In this document: positions 52,545 to 61,325 of the stretch, piece by piece
Numbering within the stretch: position 1 is the stretch's first letter
Layout: every line of letters starts with the position of its first letter
NCBI RefSeq assembly: GCF_003217255.1
Contig: NZ_QJTE01000001.1
Location: forward strand, 62,001-126,000
Direction: 5' to 3'
From: Pseudoroseicyclus aestuarii
GTDB lineage: Bacteria; Pseudomonadota; Alphaproteobacteria; Rhodobacterales; Rhodobacteraceae
DNA: 64,000 nt
Made by a program: the position numbers and the translations under genes
The notes under the pieces: generated by a model
What the model was told of the DNA's origin: nothing
The model's database searches: none
Seen by the model: the letters and a program-made list of their open reading frames with translations, nothing else

Positions 52545-54380
52545 TTATTCGGCCGCCATGCCACCGGCGAACTGAAGCCGCGCCAGCCGCGCGTAAAGCC
52601 CGTTCTGCGCCACCAGGGCGTCATGGCTGCCCGAGGCGACGATGCGCCCGTCCTCGAAGACGAGGATGCGGTCGGCCTTCTTCACCGTCGCCAGGCGGTG
52701 CGCCACGATCAGCGTCGTGCGCCCGCGCGCCAGCGCGTCGACGGCCCGCTGCACCGCCTGCTCGCTTTCCGCGTCAAGCGCGCTCGTCGCCTCGTCCAGC
52801 AGCAACACCGGGGCGTCACGCAGGATGGCGCGGGCGATGGCGATGCGCTGCTTCTGCCCGCCCGAGAGCATCACGCCGCGCTCGCCGACGTAGCTGTCGT
52901 AGCCGCCCGGCAGGGCCATCAGGAAGTCATGCGCGGCGGCGGCGCGGGCGGCGGCCTCGACCTCGGCATCCGTGGCCTCTGGGCGGCCGAAGCGGATGTT
53001 CTCGCGCGCGGTATCGGCGAAGATCACCGGGTCCTGCGGCACCAGCGCCAGCGCGTGGCGGAAGTCCTGCCGGGCCATGCGGTCCAGCGGCACGCCGTCC
53101 AGCCGCACCTCGCCCGAGGCCGGGTCCCAGAACCGTAGCAGAAGCTGGATCACGGTGGACTTGCCCGCGCCCGAGGGGCCGACGAGGGCCACGGTCTCGC
53201 CCGGGCGGATGTCGAAGCTGACGCCGTCCAGCGCAGCCGTGTCGGGCCGCGAGGGGTAGTGGAAATGCACGTCGTCGAAGCTGATCGCGCCGCGAAAGGC
53301 GGGGGCGGGCAGGGGCGTGGCGGGATCGGGGATCGCGTCGCGCGCCTGCAAAAGCTCGACCAGCCGCTCGGTGGCGCCGGCGGCACGCTGAAGCTCGGCC
53401 GAGATCTCGGTCAGGGCGCCGACGGCGCCGGCTACGATCACGGCATAGATGACGAACTGCGCCAGCTCGCCCACGCTCATCTGGCCGGCGCTGACGTCGC
53501 GGGCGCCGATCCACAGCACACCCACCAGACCGGAGAAGACGAGGAAGATCACGATCGCCGTCATCAGTGCCCGTGTGGCGATGCGGGCCTTGGCGGCGCC
53601 GAAGCTGCGCTCCGTGACCGCGTCGAACCGGTCGCGGCTGCGCGCCTCGTGGGTGAAGGCCTGCACCGTCTGCACCGAAAGCAGCGTCTCTGACGCCCCG
53701 CCCGAGGAGGCGGCGATCCAGTCCTGATTCTGCCGGCTGAGCGTCCGCACCCGCCGGCCCAGCGTGACGATGGGCAGGATCACCGCCGGCACGATCAGCA
53801 GCACCAGCCCCGTCAGCTTGGCCGAGGTCACCAGCAGCAGCACCAGCCCGCCCGAGAGCATCAGCAGGTTGCGCAGCGCGACCGAGGCCGAGGAGCCGAT
53901 GACCGAGAGGATCAGCGTGGTGTCGGTGGTAACGCGGCTGAGGACCTCGCCGGTCATGATCCGCTCGAAGAAGGCGGGGCTCATGCCGATCATCCGCGCC
54001 ATGACGGCCTTGCGGATGTCCGTCACCACCCGCTCGCCCAGCCGGGTCACGAGGTAGTAGCGCGCCGCCGTCCCGGCGGCGAGCAGGGCGGCAAGGCCGA
54101 GGGCGGCGGCGAAGTAGCTGTCGACCAGCTGCTGCTGCCCGACCTCGAAGTTGTCGATCACCCGCCGCACCGCCAGCGGCAGCGTCAGGCTGATCGTCGC
54201 CGTCAGCGACAGCGCGAGAAGGGCGAGGACAAGGGTGACCCGGTAGGGCCTCAGGAAAGGCCAGAGCGCCCGCAGCGCGCCGAGATCGCGCGAGCGGCCC
54301 CGCTCGCCGTCCTTTGCCGGTGCCTTGAGCGGGTCGCGCGGAGTGTCGCGGACCGCGGTCTGGGTGTCTGTATCGGCCAT
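52545..54380 (-). CDS. ABC exporter, fused membrane and ATPase domains (MsbA-like)
   Basis: Half-transporter of 611 residues that should work as a homodimer. A charged N-terminus (about 35 residues) leads into six helices (to about 330), then an ATPase with Walker A GPSGAGKST, signature LSGGQKQR and Walker B VLLLDEATSALD. Lipid or drug export is the usual role. The start at 54380 gives MADTDTQTAV; in-frame sequence further up is not coding. A second exporter of the same type lies at 56298, but the two are not adjacent. Confidence 0.87.
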   Translation of the reverse strand: MADTDTQTAVRDTPRDPLKAPAKDGERGRSRDLGALRALWPFLRPYRVTLVLALLALSLTATISLTLPLAVRRVIDNFEVGQQQLVDSYFAAALGLAALLAAGTAARYYLVTRLGERVVTDIRKAVMARMIGMSPAFFERIMTGEVLSRVTTDTTLILSVIGSSASVALRNLLMLSGGLVLLLVTSAKLTGLVLLIVPAVILPIVTLGRRVRTLSRQNQDWIAASSGGASETLLSVQTVQAFTHEARSRDRFDAVTERSFGAAKARIATRALMTAIVIFLVFSGLVGVLWIGARDVSAGQMSVGELAQFVIYAVIVAGAVGALTEISAELQRAAGATERLVELLQARDAIPDPATPLPAPAFRGAISFDDVHFHYPSRPDTAALDGVSFDIRPGETVALVGPSGAGKSTVIQLLLRFWDPASGEVRLDGVPLDRMARQDFRHALALVPQDPVIFADTARENIRFGRPEATDAEVEAAARAAAAHDFLMALPGGYDSYVGERGVMLSGGQKQRIAIARAILRDAPVLLLDEATSALDAESEQAVQRAVDALARGRTTLIVAHRLATVKKADRILVFEDGRIVASGSHDALVAQNGLYARLARLQFAGGMAAE

Positions 54381-54774
54381 CTGGCCCCGCTTGTGGCTGC
54401 GCTTCGACCTAGTCCCACAGGGCGAGCGCTGCAAGTCCGTCGGACCCGCTGGCGCGGGGGCGGGGCCGGACCCCTGCGCGGGCGGGTCCAGGGCGGAGTG
54501 GGGCACGCGCAGCAAGGTCTGCGCGTGCCATGGTGAGCCGCTATGGAAACAATACCCTCGTGACCGTCCTTGACACGCCGGCTCGGTGCACCTGTAGTTG
54601 ATCACGCGGCAGAAAATGTCGTTTTCCTGACTATTCGGTTAATTAGAGTGCGGTCCCATTAACTCCCTCGATTCCAGGTCCTCCTTCGACGCCGCCACCC
54701 GTTGCGCCCCCGACCCGAGGGCGAGCTTCACCCGGGGCTGGTTCTCGGAGCAGCCGCGGGCGCTGCAGGATGCC
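54381..54774. other. Divergent intergenic region between an ABC exporter and a Crp-family gene
   Basis: The left part holds the promoter region of the minus-strand exporter. A good sigma70-type promoter for the plus strand lies at 54570-54598. From 54658 on, the frame of the Crp-family gene is open and its translation (GWFSEQPRALQDAV) looks like a real Crp N-terminus, so this last stretch is probably coding. Confidence 0.55.
54570..54598 (+). promoter_or_regulatory. Sigma70-type promoter of the Crp-family gene
   Basis: A perfect -35 box TTGACA is followed after exactly 17 bases by TGTAGT (four of six to TATAAT). Transcription would begin near 54605, about 53 bases before the possible ATT start and 170 before the GTG start of the regulator. 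Confidence 0.6.
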
Positions 54775-55383
54775 GTGCTGCGGCACGCGATGCGGCGGTT
54801 TTACGACACGGGCGCCTATACCCACCATATCGGCGACGAGGCGAGCGGGCTCTTCGGGCTGTGCGAGGGGAGTTTCGGTGTGATGGTCGCCAACCGGCGC
54901 GCCGGGCTGCTGCTGGGGCATATCTTCCGTCGCGGCGCCTGGTTCGGGCAGGGGCCGCTGCTGACCCGCAAGCCGCGCGGCCTCGCCTTCCGGGCGATGG
55001 AGCCGTCCACGGTGCTCTACCTGCCGCTCGGCGCCATCGACCTGATCGCCCGCGAGCTGCCCGATGCCCGGCGGCGCCTGATGTCGCTGAGCGAGTACAA
55101 CCAGGCCACGGTGATCGAGGCGATCTCTGACCTGCTGCTGCGGCGCGCGGACGAGCGCATCGCGGCCCTTCTGCTGCGCCTGTGCGAGGCCGACACAGCC
55201 ACGGGTCCGGTCACGCATGTCGTGACGCAGGCCGAGATGGCAGAGATGTCCAATGTCTCGCGCCCCACGGCGAATGCCGTGCTCAGGCGCTTTGCCCGGC
55301 AGGGGGCGATCTCCATCGGCTATGGCACCATCACGGTGACCGATGCAGCGGCACTTGAGGATTTTCTGGCGCAGGAGGCCTAG
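54775..55383 (+). CDS. Crp/Fnr-family transcriptional regulator, start uncertain
   Basis: A cyclic-nucleotide-binding-type sensor domain leads to a C-terminal helix-turn-helix (MAEMSNVSRPTANAVLRRF, then GAISIGYGTITVTD). From GTG at 54775 the protein has 202 residues, shorter than usual, and lacks the first strands. In the same frame upstream, translation of 54715-54774 (RASFTRGWFSEQPRALQDAV) resembles the family N-terminus. No ATG, GTG or TTG exists back to the stop at 54640. An ATT at 54658 would give 241 residues, a normal length, with AGAG nine bases upstream. No FNR-type cysteines are visible. The ligand is unknown. Confidence 0.78.
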   Translation: MLRHAMRRFYDTGAYTHHIGDEASGLFGLCEGSFGVMVANRRAGLLLGHIFRRGAWFGQGPLLTRKPRGLAFRAMEPSTVLYLPLGAIDLIARELPDARRRLMSLSEYNQATVIEAISDLLLRRADERIAALLLRLCEADTATGPVTHVVTQAEMAEMSNVSRPTANAVLRRFARQGAISIGYGTITVTDAAALEDFLAQEA

Positions 55384-55406
55384 GCCCCATTTGCGGGCCG
55401 GCGGCG

Positions 55407-55480
55407 TGGAGCGGGTGGCGGGAATCGAACCCGCACGTTCAGCTTGGAAGGCTGACAGGCTACCACTACATCACACCCGC
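55407..55480 (-). tRNA. tRNA-Gly (anticodon TCC)
   Basis: On the minus strand the 74-base sequence begins GCGGGTG, pairs with CACCCGC at its end, and carries an encoded TCCA tail. The anticodon arm TCAGC-CTTCCAA-GCTGA gives anticodon TCC. The T arm is GCGGG-TTCGATT-CCCGC. All arms fold without mismatch. Confidence 0.97.
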
Positions 55481-55516
55481 GCTGGAGCGAGGGGTTAGAC
55501 GAGCGCCGCGCAGGGG

Positions 55517-56266
55517 TCAAGCGCCTGCCGGGTCCTCCAGCCGCAGCACGGCCTCGCCCGCCGCCAGGGCGCCGCGGGCCCGGTCGTAGCGCAGGTAGGC
55601 CAGCGCGCTGTCGCCGGCGACGGTGTGCAGCGTCCCGGCCTCCCGCCCCTCGGCGCTGATCGCGGCGCCCGGCTCTGCAATGCCCTCGATCCGCACCCGA
55701 GCGAGGCCCTTTCGCAGCTCGGTCTTGTGCTTCATCCGCGCGGCGATCTCCTGCCCGACGTAGCAGCCCTTGCGGAAATCAACGCCGTTCAGACGCTCGA
55801 ACCCGTACTCGAGGATGTAGCTCTCGGGGCCGAGTTCCCGGCCCCATTCGGGCACCATGGCGGCCACCCGCAGCGCGTCCCAGTCGCTGCCGTCATCGCC
55901 GCCCTCCTCGCCGTAAAGCCGCCAGCCCATGGCGGGATCGCGCGGGTCGGGCAGGGCGCCCGCGGGCGGCGTGCCGGTGCCGCGGCGGACCTGCAGCGGG
56001 CTTTCGGCTAACGCCACCTTGGCGCGCAGCTTGTACATCGACAGGCGCTGGAACAGCTGCGGCGCGACGGCGGCAGGGGCGTCGATCAGCAGCCCCTCGG
56101 CCTGGCCGACGACGAAGAAATCCGCGATCAGCTTGCCCTGCGGCGTGAGCAGCGCGGTATAGACGATCCCGCCGCCGCGCGTGCGGGTCACATCGTTGGT
56201 GACGAGGTTCTGCAGGAAGTCCTCGGCGTCCTCGCCGGTGACGGAGATGAGGGTACGGTCTGTCAT
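55517..56266 (-). CDS. ygfZ: Folate-binding protein YgfZ
   Basis: Tetrahydrofolate-dependent protein related to GcvT that supports iron-sulfur cluster assembly or repair, 249 residues. The diagnostic motif is KGCYVGQE within DFRKGCYVGQEIAARM. The N-terminus FLQNLVTNDV is typical. I take the ATG at 56266 because GGGGGG lies just upstream, rather than the ATG at 56275. It sits between the tRNA-Gly gene and an ABC exporter on the same strand. Confidence 0.92.
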   Translation of the reverse strand: MTDRTLISVTGEDAEDFLQNLVTNDVTRTRGGGIVYTALLTPQGKLIADFFVVGQAEGLLIDAPAAVAPQLFQRLSMYKLRAKVALAESPLQVRRGTGTPPAGALPDPRDPAMGWRLYGEEGGDDGSDWDALRVAAMVPEWGRELGPESYILEYGFERLNGVDFRKGCYVGQEIAARMKHKTELRKGLARVRIEGIAEPGAAISAEGREAGTLHTVAGDSALAYLRYDRARGALAAGEAVLRLEDPAGA

Positions 56267-56297
56267 GCCCCCCATATAGGGGCGCGATCCGCCGGCG

Positions 56298-58091
56298 TCA
56301 GGTGTCCTCGCCGGTGGAATGGCTGCGCATCTGCAGCGCGTGCAGATCGGCGTAAAGGCCGCCGCGGGCGATCAGCTCGGCATGCGTGCCCTGCGCCACG
56401 ACGCGCCCATGCTCCATCACCACGATCTTGTCGGCATCCGCGATGGTCGAGAGGCGGTGCGCGATGACCAGCGTGGTGCGCCCCTCGCTCAGCCGGTCGA
56501 GGGCGGCCTGCACCATCGCCTCGGAGCGGGTGTCGAGCGCGCTCGTCGCCTCGTCCAGCAGCAGGACAGGGGCGTCGCGCAGCAGCGCGCGGGCGATGGC
56601 GACGCGCTGCCGCTGCCCGCCCGACAGGGCCGAGCCGCGCGTGCCCACGGGCGTGTCGAGGCCCTGCGAGAGCTGCGGCAGGAAGTCCGAGACATGGGCC
56701 GCGTCCAGCACCTCCTTCAGGCGCTTGTCGGTGACCCCCTCGCGGCCCAGCAGCACGTTGTCGCGCAGGCTCTCGTCGAAGAGCAGGGCGTCCTGGCTGA
56801 CGACGGCGATCTCGGCGCGCAGCCGCTCCAGCGTCATCTGCTGCACTGGCAGGCCGCCGATCCTGACCTCGCCGCTGGCGGGATCGATCAGCCGTGTCAG
56901 AAGGTTGAAGACCGTGCTCTTGCCGGCGCCGCTGGCACCGACCAGCGCGGTGGTCTTGCCGGCGGCGGCGGTGAAGCTGACCCCGTGCAGTACCGGCAGA
57001 TCGCCGTAATGCAGATGCACGTCGGTCAGCGCGACCTCGGGCGGAGAGCCCTCGGGCTCGCGCGGCCGCGCGGGCGAGACGACCTTCGGCTCGGCGTTCA
57101 GCACGCTGCGCACCCGCTCGATCCCGGCGGCGGCGTTCTGCCACAGGCCCGACATGTTGCCCAGCCGGCGCAGCGGCTCGAACACGAGGCCCATGGCGGT
57201 GAAGAAGGCCATGAACTCGCCCACGGTCTTGTCGCCGGCCGCAATCTGCGTGCCGCCGACGTAGAGCACGCCCAGAAAGCCGAGACCCGCCATGATGTCG
57301 ACCATCGCCGGGATCGTCCCCTGTCCGAGGGAGGAGCGCACCTGAGCCCTGACCCGGCTGCGGGCGAGCTTGTCGTAGCGGCGGGACTGGTAGGCTTCGA
57401 GGCCGTTCAGCTTGATCGGGGCGATGCCATGGAAGACCTCGTCGAGGCGCGTGGACATCAGGCCCGAGATCTCGCGCGCGGCCCGCGCCCGCTTGCGCAC
57501 GTAGCGCTGCAGCACGAGGCTGGGCAGGATCAGCACCGGCACGCCGACGAGGGCGGTCAGCGTCCACCAGACGTCGACCCGCATCGCCACCACGAAAAGC
57601 GCGATGACCGAGACCGCGTCCCGCCCGGCGCCGGTGACGATGCTGGACCAGATCTGGTTGATCGCCGCGACATCGCCCTGCACCCGCTCGATCAGGTAGC
57701 CGGGCGGGTGGCTCTGGTGCCAGGCCCCGTCGAGCCGCATGATATGGCGCAGAAGATCGCCGCGCAGACGCTCCATCGTGCGCTCGCGGACCGAGGTCAT
57801 CATCACCCGCTGGCCTAGGCTGCTGATGCCGCGCATGGCGAAGATGCCGAACATGCCGAGGCCGACAAGCCAGAGGATCGAGCTTTCGCCCTGCACGAAG
57901 GCGCGGTCGAACATCGGCTCGATCATGCCGGCGAAAAGACCGAGAGAGCCGCCCTCGATCGTCATGAGGATCAGCGCCAGCGTGAGCTGCTTCCAGTGCC
58001 GCTTGAGGTAGTGCTGCCACAGCCAGACGAAGAGGCCGCGGGCGGCCTCTGTATGGGGGCTGTCGTCCGGATCGGGGCGCGGCATCTTCAT
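56298..58091 (-). CDS. ABC exporter, fused membrane and ATPase domains (MsbA/lipid-type)
   Basis: A 597-residue half-transporter. Six helices span about residues 35-320, and the ATPase domain has Walker A GASGAGKST, signature LSGGQRQR and Walker B VLLLDEATSALD. The N-terminal LFVWLWQHYLKRHWKQLTLAL resembles lipid-flippase members from Alphaproteobacteria. Its start overlaps the stop of the phosphatase gene by 4 bases, so the two are coexpressed, which may link transport to phosphate-ester metabolism. Confidence 0.88.
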   Translation of the reverse strand: MKMPRPDPDDSPHTEAARGLFVWLWQHYLKRHWKQLTLALILMTIEGGSLGLFAGMIEPMFDRAFVQGESSILWLVGLGMFGIFAMRGISSLGQRVMMTSVRERTMERLRGDLLRHIMRLDGAWHQSHPPGYLIERVQGDVAAINQIWSSIVTGAGRDAVSVIALFVVAMRVDVWWTLTALVGVPVLILPSLVLQRYVRKRARAAREISGLMSTRLDEVFHGIAPIKLNGLEAYQSRRYDKLARSRVRAQVRSSLGQGTIPAMVDIMAGLGFLGVLYVGGTQIAAGDKTVGEFMAFFTAMGLVFEPLRRLGNMSGLWQNAAAGIERVRSVLNAEPKVVSPARPREPEGSPPEVALTDVHLHYGDLPVLHGVSFTAAAGKTTALVGASGAGKSTVFNLLTRLIDPASGEVRIGGLPVQQMTLERLRAEIAVVSQDALLFDESLRDNVLLGREGVTDKRLKEVLDAAHVSDFLPQLSQGLDTPVGTRGSALSGGQRQRVAIARALLRDAPVLLLDEATSALDTRSEAMVQAALDRLSEGRTTLVIAHRLSTIADADKIVVMEHGRVVAQGTHAELIARGGLYADLHALQMRSHSTGEDT

Positions 58092-58768
58092 GCGAGGCCT
58101 CGCTTTCGCTTGTAGCTTTGCTTGATCGACTGGGGGTCGTATTCGGTTGCCACCCAGTCCTCGATCCCGATCGAGGCGCTGGCGTGGCGCGCCGCGTAGA
58201 CATCGAGGATGTGATCCAGCACGCCGGTCTTGCCGCGCCGCAGGTGCAGGTAGCGCCAGTGCAGCTGCGTCTTCGCCGTTTCCACATCCGCCCCCTCATG
58301 CGCGAGCAGGTAGAGCGCGCTGGCGAGGCCCGCCCGGTCGGCGCCGGACTTGCAATGCATCATGAAGGGCCGCTCCACGCTGCGGAACAGATCGAAGAGG
58401 CGCAGCAGGTTCTCGCGCTGGGGCGGCTTGTTGGCGTTCAGCTTGGTCGTCACCAGCGTCATCCCGAACTGGGCGCAGCTCTCGGTCTCGAAAAGATAGG
58501 ACGGCTCCTGCGGCTCGCCGCGCAGGTTGATGACGCTGCGCACGCCGAGGTGGGCAAAGCGCTCGAGCCGGCCATGCGTGGGATGGTTTGACCGCCATAC
58601 CCCCGGCGCCACCTGCCATTCGTTGGTCCAGTAGCGGCGCAAAAAGACGTGGTCGTGCACGATCAGGTTCATCGTCGCGAAGAAGCGGCCCTCGGCGTCC
58701 CCGAGGTGGTGGTGGGCGCCGTGGCGGATGCGCTGCTGGAACGCCGCGATCCTGCTGAAAAGTGCCAT
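58088..58768 (-). CDS. Tyrosine/dual-specificity phosphatase-like protein
   Basis: A 226-residue protein with the cysteine-phosphatase signature HCKSGADRAG (nucleophile C139, phosphate-binding R145). The upstream WRSNHPTHGRLERFAHLGVR and SVINLRGE segments are typical of the fused-DSP type found in bacteria. Substrates could be phosphoproteins, lipids or inositol phosphates. It has no signal peptide. It is coupled to the downstream ABC exporter. Confidence 0.86.
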   Translation of the reverse strand: MALFSRIAAFQQRIRHGAHHHLGDAEGRFFATMNLIVHDHVFLRRYWTNEWQVAPGVWRSNHPTHGRLERFAHLGVRSVINLRGEPQEPSYLFETESCAQFGMTLVTTKLNANKPPQRENLLRLFDLFRSVERPFMMHCKSGADRAGLASALYLLAHEGADVETAKTQLHWRYLHLRRGKTGVLDHILDVYAARHASASIGIEDWVATEYDPQSIKQSYKRKRGLA

Positions 58769-58930
58769 TGAGCCGCCTGTCGTTGCGGCGCCTCATTAGG
58801 CGCTGGGCCGCGCTTGGGCAAGCTTCGCCATGCCGCGGCGGGCGCAACGGCGAGGCCGGGCGCATGGATTGACGCCGGGTGTGGGCGGCGTAAGGCTCCG
58901 CCGCGACGCAGTTTCGAAAGGTTGTCCAAG

Positions 58931-60112
58931 ATGTCGCTCGCCCATGGCCGCTCCTACCTCGCGATTCCCGGCCCCTCGGTCATGCCCGACCGGGTGCTGC
59001 AGGCGATGCACCGGGCGGCGCCGAACATCTACACCGGAGAGCTGCACGTCCTGACCGACAGCCTGTTTCCCGACCTCAAGGCGCTGGCCCGCAGCACGCA
59101 GCACTGCGCGATGTACATCAGCAACGGCCATGGCGTCTGGGAAGCCTCGCTGACCAATGTGCTCAGCCGCGGGGACGCCGTGCTGTCGCTGGTGGTCGGA
59201 CGATTCGGCGCCGGCTGGGCCGATGTCGCCGCCCGCCTCGGGGCCGATGTCGAGGTGATGGATTTCGGCATGGAGACCGATGTCGACAATGCGCGCCTGC
59301 AGGCGCGGCTGGAGGCCGATACCGAGCACCGGATCAAGGTGATCACCACGGTGCATGTCGATACCTCGACCGGCGTGGTCAACGACATCGCCGCCATGCG
59401 CGCGGCGATCGACGCGGCGGGGCATCCGGCGCTGCTGATGGTCGATTGCATCGCCTCGCTGGGCTGCGACCGGTTCGAGTTCGACGCCTGGGGCGTGGAC
59501 GTGATGCTTACCGCCAGCCAGAAGGGGCTGATGACGCCGCCGGGCATGGCCTTCGTCTATTTCTCGGATCGCGCGGCCGAGGCGCGCAAGAGCGCGGGCA
59601 TGGTCACGCCCTACTGGGACTGGGCGCCCCGCGACGAGGCCGAGCAGTTCTACATGAACTTCGGCGGCACCGCGCCCACGCACCACCTCTACGGTCTGCG
59701 CACCGCGCTCGACATGATCAATGAAGAGGGGCTCGAGGCGGTCTGGGCCCGGCACGAGACGCTGGCCCGCGCGGTCTGGGCAGCCGTCGAGGCCTGGGGG
59801 CAGGGCGGCTCCATGCGGCTGAACATCCGCGACGCGGCGAAGCGCTCCTGCGCCATCACCTCGGTCGGGATGGCCAGCGGCGAGGCCGACCGCCTGCGCG
59901 CCTGGTGCGAGGAGAAGGCCGGCCTGATCCTGGGCATCGGCCTGGGGCGCGACGACAGCAGCGCCTGGTTCCGTATCGGCCACATGGGCCACGTCAATGC
60001 CAACATGATCATGGGCGCGCTCGGCACCATCGAGGCGGGGCTGACGGCGTTGCAGATCCCCCATGGCGAAGGCGCGCTGGGTGCCGCGGCGGCGGTGATC
60101 GCCGAGGCGTGA
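58931..60112 (+). CDS. Serine/alanine-glyoxylate aminotransferase family protein
   Basis: PLP class V aminotransferase of 393 residues. The PLP lysine is K198 in TASQKGLMTPPG and the cofactor aspartate is D172 in LLMVDCIASLG. The start MSLAHGRSYLAIPGPSVMPD and the NIYTGELHVLTDSLFP region match the serine-glyoxylate/alanine-glyoxylate group. It would make glycine from glyoxylate using serine or alanine; aspartate-pyruvate type activity is another option. ATG at 58931 was chosen over upstream in-frame codons, which cross the divergent promoter. Repeat copy D follows the stop. Confidence 0.88.
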   Translation: MSLAHGRSYLAIPGPSVMPDRVLQAMHRAAPNIYTGELHVLTDSLFPDLKALARSTQHCAMYISNGHGVWEASLTNVLSRGDAVLSLVVGRFGAGWADVAARLGADVEVMDFGMETDVDNARLQARLEADTEHRIKVITTVHVDTSTGVVNDIAAMRAAIDAAGHPALLMVDCIASLGCDRFEFDAWGVDVMLTASQKGLMTPPGMAFVYFSDRAAEARKSAGMVTPYWDWAPRDEAEQFYMNFGGTAPTHHLYGLRTALDMINEEGLEAVWARHETLARAVWAAVEAWGQGGSMRLNIRDAAKRSCAITSVGMASGEADRLRAWCEEKAGLILGIGLGRDDSSAWFRIGHMGHVNANMIMGALGTIEAGLTALQIPHGEGALGAAAAVIAEA

Positions 60113-60116
60113 GAAA

Positions 60117-60191
60117 GGGGGGGGGCGCTGCCCCCCGCCGGCCTGCGGCCGCCTCCCCCCGGAGTATTTCGCAGAAACATGAAGAAGGGGG
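60117..60191 (+). repeat. Dispersed intergenic element, copy D
   Basis: A hairpin GGGGGG/CCCCCC, a short GC-rich insert, then CCCCCCGGAGTATTTC and GAAACATGAAGAAGGGGG. It starts 5 bases after the aminotransferase stop, where it may act as a terminator. The right half is closest to copy B. Confidence 0.75.
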
Positions 60192-60284
60192 CAGCGGCAT
60201 CGGGCGGGGCGATCACCGATTGTGCAGCCGGATGCCGCGCGGAGGGCCCTTTGACCCCAGGACACAAAAAAGCCTGAATCTCGC

Positions 60285-60314
60285 TTGACAGCACTCTTCC
60301 CAAGATTGTGTTCT
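60285..60314 (+). promoter_or_regulatory. Possible promoter of the acyltransferase gene
   Basis: A perfect TTGACA (60285-60290) is followed after 18 bases by TGTTCT, a poor -10 (three of six). The gene starts at 60334 with a GAGGAGG ribosome site at 60320. The -35 match is good; the -10 is doubtful, so an activator may be needed. Confidence 0.35.
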
Positions 60315-60333
60315 TCCGTGAGGAGGCACAGTC

Positions 60334-61317
60334 ATGGCGATAGACGTAGATATGTCCCGGCAGATCTCGGTCCTGCGGCCGATCTGCATCTTCTTCATGA
60401 TGACGGTTCACGTGAACCCGGGCTTCTCGGGCCAGCCGCACGACTGGCCGATGGTCCTGATCGGCACGCTCGAGGTCAATATCCTGGGTAGATCGAGCGT
60501 GGCGGCGCTGAGCTTCATCAGCGGGCTGCTGCTGGCGATGACCGCAGAGCGCAGCACGCTGGGCGACCAGATGCTGCGGCGCCTGCAGACTGTCTACCTG
60601 CCGATGGTCTTCTGGGCCTCTCTCTTCGCGGCGCTCTGCCTCCTGCCTGCCCTGCTCGGGGCACCGACCTCAGCCTCCAGGACGCTGCAGGGTCAGGGCC
60701 CGGCGCTGATCCTGATCGAGGGCATCCTGAACCTCTTCGGAGAGCCGGTGTCCCCCGCGCTTGGCTACCTGCGCGATCTTGCGGCGGCGAGCGTGATCAC
60801 GGCGCTGATCCTGCGGGTGCCGCGGCTGAACCCCGGCTGGCTGCTGCCGGTGATCCTCGGTCTCGCGCTCTTCGACCTGCTCGAGCCGCTGGTGCTTCGC
60901 CCGAGCATCCTGCTTTTCATGGTTGCGGGAGCCGCCTTCTACAGGACCGGTCTGCCGCTGCGGGTGCCGCGCTGGGCGGCGATGGCGGGCGCGGCCCTCG
61001 TGCTGCTGGCCCACCGGGACATCGGGAGCAGGATCGCGCAGCTGGGCGAAGTCACCTATCTGACCTTTCTGTCCCATACCATCGTGATCTCGATGCTGTG
61101 GATGGTCTGGAAGGGCGTCTTCGGCGCGCAGACCACCGGGCTCTACATCGTCTTCTTCCTTGGCGCGCCTCTCGTGGCCTTCAGCGTCGCGAAGCTCGCT
61201 TACGGCGCAATCGACGCACTGCCGCCGGCGCTTCAGACGGCGATGCGCGGCAAGGTGCGCCGCCGGCCCCAGGCCGACGCGGGCGGCAGGGGGGCTGCGA
61301 TCCGCTCCGGCGGCTGA
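60334..61317 (+). CDS. Membrane acyltransferase family 3 (AT3) protein
   Basis: Integral membrane O-acyltransferase, 327 residues with about ten helices. The AT3 motif R-x10-H is exact: R15 and H26 in LRPICIFFMMTVH. It would acetylate or succinylate an exopolysaccharide, lipopolysaccharide or glycan. GAGGAGG gives a strong ribosome site. The C-terminal 25 residues are Arg/Gly-rich and cytoplasmic. No glycosyltransferases are nearby, so the target is unknown. It ends 8 bases from the convergent hisC gene. Confidence 0.8.
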   Translation: MAIDVDMSRQISVLRPICIFFMMTVHVNPGFSGQPHDWPMVLIGTLEVNILGRSSVAALSFISGLLLAMTAERSTLGDQMLRRLQTVYLPMVFWASLFAALCLLPALLGAPTSASRTLQGQGPALILIEGILNLFGEPVSPALGYLRDLAAASVITALILRVPRLNPGWLLPVILGLALFDLLEPLVLRPSILLFMVAGAAFYRTGLPLRVPRWAAMAGAALVLLAHRDIGSRIAQLGEVTYLTFLSHTIVISMLWMVWKGVFGAQTTGLYIVFFLGAPLVAFSVAKLAYGAIDALPPALQTAMRGKVRRRPQADAGGRGAAIRSGG

Positions 61318-61325
61318 CCGGGACG

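Noticed and set aside
54597-54612. FNR box (TTGAT-N4-ATCAA) upstream of the Crp-family gene
   Set aside because: TTGAT is present at 54598 but the second half-site ATCAA is absent.
56319-57818. A 499-codon plus-strand frame across the ABC exporter
   Set aside because: It is the mirror of a well-supported ABC exporter with all ATPase motifs on the minus strand.
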